Source: DATGKK01 sp035294725
Lineage (GTDB): Bacteria > Actinomycetota > Acidimicrobiia > Acidimicrobiales > Bog-793
Length of the DNA: 25,899 nucleotides
NCBI GenBank assembly: GCA_035294725.1
Contig: DATGKK010000098.1
Span: 1-25,899, forward strand
Reading direction: 5' to 3'
The translations under genes and the position numbers were made by a program. Shown here one piece after another: positions 8,888 to 15,613 of the stretch. The notes under the pieces are model-generated. The model saw only the letters and a program-made list of their open reading frames with translations, had not been told where the DNA came from and ran no database searches. Position 1 is the first letter of the stretch, and each line of letters begins with the position of its first letter.

Positions 8888-8913
8888 CGTGGCTCTCCGG
8901 CGGATGGGAGTGG

Positions 8914-8940
8914 TTAGCACTCTCGTGGTTCGAGTGCTAA
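8914..8940. promoter_or_regulatory. CIRCE operator (HrcA binding site)
   Basis: TTAGCACTC (8914-8922) and GAGTGCTAA (8932-8940) form a perfect 9-bp inverted repeat separated by 9 bases, identical to the CIRCE consensus. HrcA represses heat-shock genes through this site in Gram-positive bacteria. It lies 27-53 bases upstream of the FmdB-type start and 32 bases upstream of moeA, in the only gap between the two divergent genes. The minus-strand -10 box abuts it, so bound HrcA would cover the predicted transcription start of the FmdB-type gene. Confidence 0.95.
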
Positions 8941-8945
8941 GTATA
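8940..8945 (-). promoter_or_regulatory. Putative -10 box of the FmdB-type gene
   Basis: Read on the minus strand, TATACT shares one base with the CIRCE arm. The expected start of transcription, about 7 bases downstream, falls inside the operator. No good -35 hexamer is visible. The same AT-rich patch reads TATACC on the plus strand and might also serve moeA. Confidence 0.5.
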
Positions 8946-8971
8946 CCCACGAGCCTCAGGAGGCGCATCGA

Positions 8972-10342
8972 ATGACGGATCTCACGCAGGGTGCCGGCCA
9001 GCACGCTCAAGTCGCCGGTGGTCACCGGCATGCCGACGAGCGTCTCGTCCCCCTCGAGGAGGTCCAGGAGCTGGTGATCCGCCGGTCGCGCCGGTTAGGG
9101 CTCGTCGAGCTCCCTCTCGGCGAGGCGGCCGGCGCCGTTCTCGCCGAGGACATCGTGGTCGAGGAGCCGATCCCCCCGTTTGCGAACACGGCGATGGACG
9201 GCTACGCGGTCCGTTCGGCCGACACGATCGGCGCACCCGTGGTGCTGAGGGTGGTGGGAATGCTCCCGGCTGGCTCGCCGCCGCCCGAGGCCCCGCTCGG
9301 CGCGGGCGAGGCGATCCAGATCATGACGGGGGCTCCGATGCCTCCCGGGGCGGACGCGATCGCCATCGTCGAGCGGACCGAGCTGCTCGGGGAGGGCAGC
9401 ATCCGAGTGCTCGACCAAGTTCCCGTCGCCGCCAACGTGCGTCCTGCAGGATCCGACTACGCGGCCGGCTCCGTCGCCATCCGGTCCGGTGTAGTGCTCC
9501 AGCCCGCGCACCTCGGCATCCTCTCGAGCGTCGGCCGATCGAGCGTGCGGGTCTGGCGCCGGCCGGTGGTCGGGGTGATGTCGACCGGCGACGAGCTCGT
9601 CGAGCCCGGTCTCCCGCTGGCGCCGGGTCAAATACGGGACTCGAACCGGGTGACGTTGTGCGCGCTCGTGCGCGCTTCCGGATTTCCGGCGCTCGATCTC
9701 GGGACGGTGCGGGACACCGAGGCTGCCGTGGAGGAGGCGCTCACCCGGGCTCTCGGTGCCTGCGACGTCGTCCTCTCCTCCGGTGGAGTCTCGAAGGGGG
9801 AGTTCGACTTCGTGAAGGTCGTCCTCGACCGGTTGGCCACGGTCGCCGGCGAGGACGGTGAAAGCTTCGAGCTCGCGGTCGCGATCCGTCCGGCCAAGCC
9901 GCTCGCCATGGCATGGCTACCGCGTCCCGGTGGAGCTGAGGGCGACCACCGTGCTCCGCCGGTGGCCTTCTTCGGGCTGCCCGGCAACCCGGTCTCGGCG
10001 GTCGTGAGCTACCTCATGGTGGCGCTCCCCGCCCTTCGCGCCATGGCCGGCCACGCGGACCCGCTCCCCCGCCGGTTGCCGGCCGTCGTGGGCGAGGGGG
10101 GACTGACCCCGAGCCGGGACGGGCGCTTGAACCTGCTGCGAGTCGAGATCGCCGTCGCCGCCGGGAGTCCGGGAACGGCTCCCGGAGCATCAGGCCGGCT
10201 CGTCGCCAGATCGGCTGGGGGCCAGTCCTCGCACCAGCTCTCCGGCCTCGCCTCCGCGAACGGGCTCGCCCTCGTTCCATCGGGTGATCCGTTTGCCGAG
10301 GGCGCCGAGGTCGACGTGATCCTGTTCGGACCGCTCGCCTGA
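8972..10342 (+). CDS. moeA: MoeA molybdopterin molybdenumtransferase (possible Glp-type gephyrin homologue)
   Basis: The 456-aa protein has the four-domain MoeA layout. Visible motifs are NTAMDGYAVR, QIMTGAPMP, GVMSTGDELVEPG, SSGGVSKGEFDFVK and GLPGNPVSAV, so the residues used to insert molybdate into adenylated molybdopterin appear intact. The C-terminal beta-barrel domain IV is present. The ATG at 8972 has AGGAGG (8958-8963) with 8-base spacing. Downstream are moaA and moaC, which supports a cofactor role, and also a GlpR/SepX-like membrane protein, which in actinobacteria accompanies the MoeA homologue Glp acting in cell division. Both roles are possible. The 5' region contains the CIRCE element shared with the divergent FmdB-type gene. 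Confidence 0.93.
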   Translation: MTDLTQGAGQHAQVAGGHRHADERLVPLEEVQELVIRRSRRLGLVELPLGEAAGAVLAEDIVVEEPIPPFANTAMDGYAVRSADTIGAPVVLRVVGMLPAGSPPPEAPLGAGEAIQIMTGAPMPPGADAIAIVERTELLGEGSIRVLDQVPVAANVRPAGSDYAAGSVAIRSGVVLQPAHLGILSSVGRSSVRVWRRPVVGVMSTGDELVEPGLPLAPGQIRDSNRVTLCALVRASGFPALDLGTVRDTEAAVEEALTRALGACDVVLSSGGVSKGEFDFVKVVLDRLATVAGEDGESFELAVAIRPAKPLAMAWLPRPGGAEGDHRAPPVAFFGLPGNPVSAVVSYLMVALPALRAMAGHADPLPRRLPAVVGEGGLTPSRDGRLNLLRVEIAVAAGSPGTAPGASGRLVARSAGGQSSHQLSGLASANGLALVPSGDPFAEGAEVDVILFGPLA

Positions 10343-10400
10343 CCCGAGGTCCCCAGTCTCCGTGCCGACCTGCAGCTACGGACCCGGAGGGAGCCTGCTC

Positions 10401-10425
10401 CCAAGCTCCTAGGCTTGGCAGGGTG
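10401..10425 (+). promoter_or_regulatory. Putative leaderless promoter and palindrome before moaA
   Basis: TAGGCT (10410-10415) is followed by 7 bases and then the GTG start at 10423, so a leaderless message is predicted. The hexamer lies in an inverted repeat, CCAAGC (10401-10406) and GCTTGG (10413-10418) with a 6-base centre. Such a palindrome over a -10 box could be a repressor site. No known Moco or ModE site is recognised. Confidence 0.45.
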
Positions 10426-11451
10426 GCTGTCCTCGACCCGCCCCTCGGCCCATCGGGACCGCTCCTCGACACGTTCGGGCGAACCGCTCGCGACCTGCGG
10501 ATCTCGATCACCGACCGCTGCAACTTCCGGTGCACCTACTGCATGCCGGAGGAGGGGATGGAGTTCGTCCCGCGCGAGGAGCTCCTGAGCTTCGAGGAGA
10601 TCGCCCGACTCGCCAGGCTGTTCGTCGAAGATCTTGGCATCGAATCGATCCGCCTCACGGGAGGCGAGCCGACAGTGCGCAGGGACCTCCACCGGCTCGT
10701 ATCGATGCTGGCCGACCTCCGGACGCCGGCAGGAGACCCGGTCGAGGTATCGCTCACGACGAACGGCTCGACGCTCGCCCGCCAGGCGCGGCTCCTCCGG
10801 GAGGCGGGGCTGACAAGGGTGAACGTGTCGCTCGACTCTTTGAGGGCGGACCGCTTCGCGGCGATCACGCGCCGCGACGCCCTCGGCGACGTCCTCGCCG
10901 GCATCGACGCCGCCGTCGCCGCCGGCCTGCACCCGGTCAAGGTGAACGCGGTCGTGGTGCGCGGCCAAAACGACGACGAGATCGTCGACTTCGCCCGCTT
11001 CGGCCGTGACAAGGGCGTCCAGATCCGCTTTATCGAGTACATGCCCCTCGACGCGTCGGGTACGTGGTCGATGGAGCAGGTGGTCTCGGCCGACGAGATC
11101 GTGCGTGCGATCGCTGGGGCCTTCCCGCTCGAGCAGGTCCGCCACGGATCGGAACCTGCTTCCCGGTGGCGCTACCTCGACGGAGCCGGCGAGATCGGTG
11201 TGATCCCCTCGGTGACCCGGCCCTTCTGCGGAGACTGCGATCGAGTGCGCCTTACGGCCGAGGGAAAGTTCCTCACCTGCCTGTTCGCGATCGAGGACCT
11301 CGACCTCCGCCACCCGCTGCGATCGGGAGCGAGCGACGCCGACCTCGGTCGGCTCGTCAAGGAAGCCGTCCACGGGAAGTGGGCCGGCCACCGCATCGGC
11401 AAGGTCGACTTCGTCCGTCCCCGGCGCTCCATGAGCCAGATCGGCGGCTGA
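10423..11451 (+). CDS. moaA: MoaA, GTP 3',8-cyclase
   Basis: The 342-aa protein is a radical SAM enzyme with the C-x3-C-x2-C cluster motif (C33, C37, C40) in DRCNFRCTYC, the LTGGEP SAM-binding element (78-83), and the C-terminal second 4Fe-4S cluster C-x2-C-x13-C (C269, C272, C286). The conserved Gly-Gly tail ends the chain (MSQIGG). It converts GTP to 3',8-cyclo-7,8-dihydro-GTP, which MoaC turns into cyclic pyranopterin monophosphate. The GTG at 10423 is preceded by TAGGCT 7 bases upstream and no Shine-Dalgarno sequence. moaC follows 74 bases downstream behind its own -10-like box. Confidence 0.96.
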   Translation: MAVLDPPLGPSGPLLDTFGRTARDLRISITDRCNFRCTYCMPEEGMEFVPREELLSFEEIARLARLFVEDLGIESIRLTGGEPTVRRDLHRLVSMLADLRTPAGDPVEVSLTTNGSTLARQARLLREAGLTRVNVSLDSLRADRFAAITRRDALGDVLAGIDAAVAAGLHPVKVNAVVVRGQNDDEIVDFARFGRDKGVQIRFIEYMPLDASGTWSMEQVVSADEIVRAIAGAFPLEQVRHGSEPASRWRYLDGAGEIGVIPSVTRPFCGDCDRVRLTAEGKFLTCLFAIEDLDLRHPLRSGASDADLGRLVKEAVHGKWAGHRIGKVDFVRPRRSMSQIGG

Positions 11452-11510
11452 TTCGCCCCAGCCCGCTCCTGGTGAGCCCCGCCGACCCGGCACGATCCCG
11501 GGGGGCGGTT

Positions 11511-11528
11511 TAGACTGCCGTCCCGATG
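11511..11528 (+). promoter_or_regulatory. Putative near-leaderless promoter of moaC
   Basis: TAGACT (11511-11516) lies 9 bases before the moaC ATG, giving a predicted leader of only 0-3 bases. There is no Shine-Dalgarno sequence in between. It parallels the arrangement in front of moaA and of the ThDP enzyme gene. Confidence 0.45.
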
Positions 11529-12011
11529 TCTGAGCGTGGCCTGACCCATCTGGACCCCCTGGGGAGGGCCCGGATGGTCGACGTGACCCCCAAGGAGACG
11601 ACTCACCGGCGCGCTCTCGCGCGTTGCAAGGTGAGGATGCTCCCGGAGACGACCGTGGCGATCGCCTCCAACGCCATCAACAAGGGGGACGTGCTGGGGG
11701 CGGCCCGCATCGCCGGCATCCAAGCGGCGAAACGAACTGCCGAGCTCATCCCGCTGTGCCACCCGCTTCTTGTGGGCGGCGTCTTCATCAACTTCACGAT
11801 CGGTGACGATCACGTCGAGGTGGAGACTCAAGTCGAGGCAGTCGACCGGACAGGCGTGGAGATGGAGGCGCTGACGGCATGTGCCGTCGCCGCGCTGACG
11901 ATCTACGACATGTGCAAGTCAGCGGACCGGTCGATGTCCATCGGGGATCTCTGTTTATGGGAGAAGACGGGGGGAAGGTCCGGAAGTTGGCGCCGCTCGG
12001 AAATCCACTGA
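11526..12011 (+). CDS. moaC: MoaC, cyclic pyranopterin monophosphate synthase
   Basis: The 161-aa protein is full length and contains MVDVTPKETT, KGDVLGAARIAGIQAAKRT, LIPLCHPL and the active-site segment IYDMCKSAD with D128 and K131, the residue numbers of the catalytic pair in the E. coli enzyme. It works as a hexamer on the MoaA product. The ATG at 11526 matches the family start. moaB/mog, moaD, moaE and mobA are not in this window, so the rest of the pathway must lie elsewhere. Confidence 0.96.
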   Translation: MSERGLTHLDPLGRARMVDVTPKETTHRRALARCKVRMLPETTVAIASNAINKGDVLGAARIAGIQAAKRTAELIPLCHPLLVGGVFINFTIGDDHVEVETQVEAVDRTGVEMEALTACAVAALTIYDMCKSADRSMSIGDLCLWEKTGGRSGSWRRSEIH

Positions 12012-12029
12012 TCTCAAGGGCCCCTCTTG

Positions 12030-12035
12030 TAGGGT
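12030..12035 (+). promoter_or_regulatory. Putative -10 box of the GlpR/SepX-like gene
   Basis: TAGGGT lies 36 bases before the ATG at 12072, just after the moaC stop. It gives a leader of about 30 bases that contains the GAGGAG ribosome-binding site (12059-12064). No -35 box is evident, so the gene may also be read through from moaC. Confidence 0.3.
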
Positions 12036-12071
12036 TGCCTACGACTCGAGGACGGTACGAGGAGCGTGCAC

Positions 12072-12755
12072 ATGTTGGTCTTGGTGCTCCTGGCGATCGT
12101 GTGGGTGGTGGCGCTTGCCCCAACGGTCGTGAGGAAGCTGCGAGAACGTGAGGCCGTCACCTCGGTGGCCTCGTTCGGCAGCAATCTCTCGAGGCTTTCG
12201 ATCGGGGCTCCTCGCTTCGACCACGGCCGAACGGCACCAGGAGCGCCGATTGGCTTCTCGGCCGCAGCGCGACGGGTGGCGGAGCAACGCGGCGCCGGAG
12301 GGCTCGGCGACGCTGGCTCGTTGGGTTTCGGAACCCGCAATGGCGGCCACATCGGTGTCCCAGGAGTTGAGGTCGGTCCGCTCGTCTCGCACGTCACCAC
12401 GATCCGTCGTCGACGGGTCGTAGCTGTCCTCGCCCTTTCGCTCGTTCTGAGCATTCCCCTCGGCTTCGCGGTCTCCGCCTTCTTCTACCTGACGGTGCTC
12501 AGTGTCGTCGCGCTCGTCACCTACCTCGCGGCGCTGGCCTATGTGCATCAGCTCGCCATCGAGAGGGCACAGAAGGTGGTCGCCCTCGAGACTCGGCGCG
12601 AAGTCGCCATGGCCCTCGACGAGGCCCGACACGTGCGGGCGGGCATACCGGCAACCCCGAGGCCAAGGGTGGGTGGGAGCGGCTGGTCGGTGCCAGACGA
12701 GGAGCTCTCGGGGTTGGACCTCGAGCCCGCAGAGCTCGTCACGGCATCGCGTTGA
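12072..12755 (+). CDS. Three-helix membrane protein, GlpR/SepX-like
   Basis: The 227-aa protein has an N-terminal membrane helix (about 2-18, ending AP) followed by a basic VRKLRERE stretch, a flexible cytoplasmic linker (about 30-110) that starts SVASFGSNLSRLS, then IRRRRVV and two closely spaced helices (about 116-136 and 138-158), and a soluble tail with a WSVPDEEL motif. This plan and the position downstream of moeA resemble GlpR (Corynebacterium) and SepX (Streptomyces), division proteins in which GlpR is the receptor for the MoeA-like Glp. The call rests on architecture and neighbourhood, not alignment; it may otherwise be called a hypothetical membrane protein. ATG 12072 is preferred over GTG 12066 because GAGGAG (12059-12064) then lies 7 bases upstream. 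Confidence 0.75.
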   Translation: MLVLVLLAIVWVVALAPTVVRKLREREAVTSVASFGSNLSRLSIGAPRFDHGRTAPGAPIGFSAAARRVAEQRGAGGLGDAGSLGFGTRNGGHIGVPGVEVGPLVSHVTTIRRRRVVAVLALSLVLSIPLGFAVSAFFYLTVLSVVALVTYLAALAYVHQLAIERAQKVVALETRREVAMALDEARHVRAGIPATPRPRVGGSGWSVPDEELSGLDLEPAELVTASR

Positions 12756-12827
12756 GTTACGGTTCACAGGCCGCTCCTGCTGCCAGAGTGGACCGACCCA
12801 CCTCTCGGTAGCTCGGCGAGCGGCCGT

Positions 12828-12833
12828 TACACT
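12828..12833 (+). promoter_or_regulatory. Putative -10 box of the tRNA-Ala gene
   Basis: TACACT is a good TANNNT match about 40 bases before the mature tRNA 5' end. The precursor leader would contain the 12-bp palindrome CGGCGATCGCCG (12853-12864), which might form a hairpin. No -35 box is clear. Confidence 0.4.
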
Positions 12834-12873
12834 TACCTCACCGCGTGTGGCCCGGCGATCGCCGAGCCGCCCA

Positions 12874-12946
12874 GGGGGTGTAGCTCAGCTGGTAGAGCGC
12901 CACGTTCGCAACGTGGAAGTCGGCGGTTCGAGTCCGCTCACCTCCA
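12874..12946 (+). tRNA. tRNA-Ala (anticodon CGC)
   Basis: A complete cloverleaf can be folded. The acceptor stem GGGGGTG pairs with CACCTCC and contains the G3-U70 wobble that marks alanine tRNAs. The D stem is GCTC/GAGC, the anticodon stem CCACG/CGTGG encloses the loop TTCGCAA with anticodon CGC (reads GCG), and the T arm has the TTCGAGT loop. The discriminator is A; the CCA end is not encoded. It is the last conserved gene before the defence-type operon on the other strand. Confidence 0.96.
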
Positions 12947-13349
12947 CCCGTTACCTGGCCCTCTCGCGCCCCTCTGCGTAGGGGCACGCCGCTGACGTGC
13001 GGTTTCGCGGCGGGCTCGATTTCCGTCGGGCGCCATTGAGGGCTGGCTTTGAGGGCTCCTGCTCAAGACTGCTCTACGCAGCATTATGCACGGCGGTGTC
13101 CGCCACCCCGCTGACACGCTGGGCGCTTGCTCGTTGCTCGGGCGGGAGTCCCTTGCTGCCCTCGGCTGCCCTACCGCAGCCACAGCGGCTGCCCTGATCA
13201 CGACCACCCTGACGGAGTCACCCAGTGGAGTGGCGGTTGGGCGCCGAAGTGGGAGCGGCCAAGAAGAGCCGAGTGTGCCTTCCAGCCCGCTACAGCCCGC
13301 GTCGGTGACGACCACGGCGCGTCTCTGGGTTGGGACGCGCCTCCTCGGC
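12947..13349. other. Gene-free stretch between tRNA-Ala and the operon end
   Basis: About 400 bases with no frame that looks like a protein. A 6-bp GCCCCT/AGGGGC hairpin (12968-12985) 22 bases after the tRNA could help end its transcript but has no T-run. No integrase or transposase remnant and no second copy of the tRNA 3' end was found. It may also hold the 3' untranslated region of the minus-strand operon. Confidence 0.5.
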
Positions 13350-15596
13350 TCACGTGGCCACGGCGAGGGTGGGTCCTGGCTGGTCATCGAGACCGAGACG
13401 CTTTCGCTCCACCTCGATGATGCGTCGTTCTGCCTCCGTCTGGCTGGCGACGCCGTCGACGGTGGGAATGTCGGAGACATCGACGGCGACAGCGCTGGCC
13501 TGGGTGAGCTCGCTCTCGCGGACGTACTCGTCGAAGAGAGCTGCTTTGCGGCCGAGCGCTTCGAGCATGCGCTCGTCGACGCTGTCGGGGACGAGGAGGC
13601 GATGGACCTCGACGGGTCGGGCCTGGCCCATCCGGTGGCACCGGGCGACGGCCTGATCCTCGGTGGTCGACTTCCACTGCGGCTCGGTCAGGATCACCAC
13701 CGACGCCGCCTGGAGGTTCAGCCCGACCCCGCCAGCTTCGATCTGGCTGACCAGCACTCCCGGCTCAGCCTGCTGGGTGAACTTGTCGACGAGTCGTTGG
13801 CGTTCGGCCGGGTTGACGCTTCCCGTGATCGTCCCGGCGACGGCATCGCCGAGGGTCGATCCGACCGTGGCGAGCACGTCTCGGAAGAAGGAGAAGACGA
13901 CGATCTTGCGGTCGTTGGACAAGGCTTCCTCGACGATCTCCACCAGCCGCCGAAGCTTGGCCGAGGTGTCCGGACTTCCCGACACGTAGGCTGCCCGACG
14001 CATCGACATGAAGTTCCCTGACGCGACGGCAGTGCGGTAGGCAGCGAAGTCGTCGGCGACGAACTCGACCCAGTCGTCGGTCTGGATACGAGGGGGGAGC
14101 TCTTCGAGCACGTCGGTCTGGTTCCGCCTCAGGTACACGGGGGCGACCAGATTTCGGAACCGGTCAGCTCCCAAGAGGCCGTCGACGGTGCGAACGCGTT
14201 GCGCGACAGCGGGTTGGAGGTGACCGATCAGCGTCTTGAACTCGTCGACGCGGTTCTCCATCGGGGTACCCGTGAGAAACAGCGTCCGATTCGCCGCAGC
14301 AATCCAGCGACGCACGTGGCGGGTTCGCTGGGCGTCGGGGTTCTTCACGTAGTGCGCCTCGTCGACGACCAGCAGGGCAATCGTGACGTCGGCAGGAGGG
14401 TCGAGGGATCGAAGGGAGTCATACGTGGTGACCGCCACACCACCGGTTCGTCGCCAGGTCTTGAAGCTCTGTTCCCTCTCGGAGCCATGCAGCCGGTGGG
14501 GGCGGAGCCGAGTCTTGTGCCTGATCTCGTTCGTCCAGTTCACCACGACGCTGGCCGGGCACACCACGAACGAGTGGGTGGCGTCTTGAGCGTGGAGGTG
14601 GCCGATGGCGGCGAGCGCCTCGACGGTCTTGCCGAGCCCCATCTCGTCACCGACGATGACTCGGTCTTGGGTGAGGGCGAACTTCGCCCCGAAAGCCTGG
14701 TAGCCGCGGAGCGAGACGGTGAGGAGAGACGTGTCCAACGGGTGACGATGGACGGCCGACGCGATCTCGGACGGCACGAACCCTTCGATTGCCTCTTGGT
14801 CGGGTTCGAGCTCGGCGATCTCGATGAGGAGCCCGTTGTAGGCGACCGTCCGGTGGCGGTAGTCCTGCCACAGCGCCGGCTGCTCGTTCGGGTCGCCCGC
14901 AGGCAACGTCGCGAGCGCGGCGTGGAGCGCGGCGATCCGGCCATCCGCTTCGGCGCGGGATATGCCGGCGGATAGCTGCTCGACGGCGAGGCGCGCCCGG
15001 TCGCGCCTCGCTCGGCCGGAGAAGAGCATCTTCAGCCGGCTCGCCCCCCGGGTGGCATCCTCCAGGACGGCATCGAACTCGCTGGCCAAGCCGGTGATGC
15101 CTTCTCTGATCGGCGCGACCACCTGCTCTGCGCCTTCGTAGGCGGAAAGTGCGCCGAGGAGGGCCGTGTGATGGCTGGGCTGGCGATCGGGATCGAAGCG
15201 GAGGCGAGTGGCCTTCGTCAGCGCAGCTCGGATCTGGTGGGCCGCGGCGACCACCTGGGTGGCGGTGTGAGCTCCGACCCCGGGGATCGCCTCCAGGCGA
15301 CGGGCCCCGGCCGCTGCGGCCTGGCCCACGGTCCGGTAGCCGGCGGCCTCGATCGGACCGAGCCGCAAGCGCCCCTCGGTCGTCTCCCGGATCCTCCCGA
15401 TGGGCATGGCGAGGAGCTGTTCGGCCACCATGGTCTCGACTGCACGGTCATAGACCTGGCGAGCGGTGACCCGCCAGGCTCGAGGTGACTCCAGGGTGTA
15501 GCTGATCTGGCCTCGCAGCTCCGAGGCGCGGCGCACGAGGGACTTCGCGTCCCCGATAGAAGGTCGTGCCTGTCGGGTCTCGCTGCTGTCGCTCAC
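13350..15596 (-). CDS. SNF2-family helicase with N-terminal helix-hairpin-helix
   Basis: The 748-aa protein has an N-terminal region of about 290 residues with a helix-hairpin-helix IPGVGAHTATQV (104-115), a DNA-binding element, and helical segments without a recognised name. The SNF2 ATPase follows: Walker A GDEMGLGKT (316-324), DEAH box (412-415), LTGTPMENR (441-449), and the helicase C motif QAVARCHRMGQARP (648-661). It should be a double-stranded DNA translocase rather than a classical unwinding helicase. It starts at a GTG 17 bases after the DUF499 stop with only a weak GGGG signal before it, and is the last gene of the operon. The SNF2 core resembles single-protein bacterial SMARCAL1/HepA-type remodelers. 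Its specific job is unknown; the context suggests an accessory motor in the same system. Confidence 0.88.
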   Translation of the reverse strand: MSDSSETRQARPSIGDAKSLVRRASELRGQISYTLESPRAWRVTARQVYDRAVETMVAEQLLAMPIGRIRETTEGRLRLGPIEAAGYRTVGQAAAAGARRLEAIPGVGAHTATQVVAAAHQIRAALTKATRLRFDPDRQPSHHTALLGALSAYEGAEQVVAPIREGITGLASEFDAVLEDATRGASRLKMLFSGRARRDRARLAVEQLSAGISRAEADGRIAALHAALATLPAGDPNEQPALWQDYRHRTVAYNGLLIEIAELEPDQEAIEGFVPSEIASAVHRHPLDTSLLTVSLRGYQAFGAKFALTQDRVIVGDEMGLGKTVEALAAIGHLHAQDATHSFVVCPASVVVNWTNEIRHKTRLRPHRLHGSEREQSFKTWRRTGGVAVTTYDSLRSLDPPADVTIALLVVDEAHYVKNPDAQRTRHVRRWIAAANRTLFLTGTPMENRVDEFKTLIGHLQPAVAQRVRTVDGLLGADRFRNLVAPVYLRRNQTDVLEELPPRIQTDDWVEFVADDFAAYRTAVASGNFMSMRRAAYVSGSPDTSAKLRRLVEIVEEALSNDRKIVVFSFFRDVLATVGSTLGDAVAGTITGSVNPAERQRLVDKFTQQAEPGVLVSQIEAGGVGLNLQAASVVILTEPQWKSTTEDQAVARCHRMGQARPVEVHRLLVPDSVDERMLEALGRKAALFDEYVRESELTQASAVAVDVSDIPTVDGVASQTEAERRIIEVERKRLGLDDQPGPTLAVAT

Positions 15597-15613
15597 CAGT
15601 GCCCCGGCAACCG

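Noticed and set aside
12853..12864. 12-bp palindrome CGGCGATCGCCG as an operator
   Set aside because: Palindromes of this base composition are frequent in GC-rich genomes, and nothing else supports a binding site here.
12968..12985. Intrinsic terminator after tRNA-Ala
   Set aside because: The hairpin has a 6-bp stem but no following T-run, so it is mentioned only as a possible structure.
12947..13480. 180-codon minus-strand frame between the tRNA and the helicase end
   Set aside because: It overlaps the end of the SNF2 gene, has Arg/Pro/Ser-rich composition and shows no family motif.
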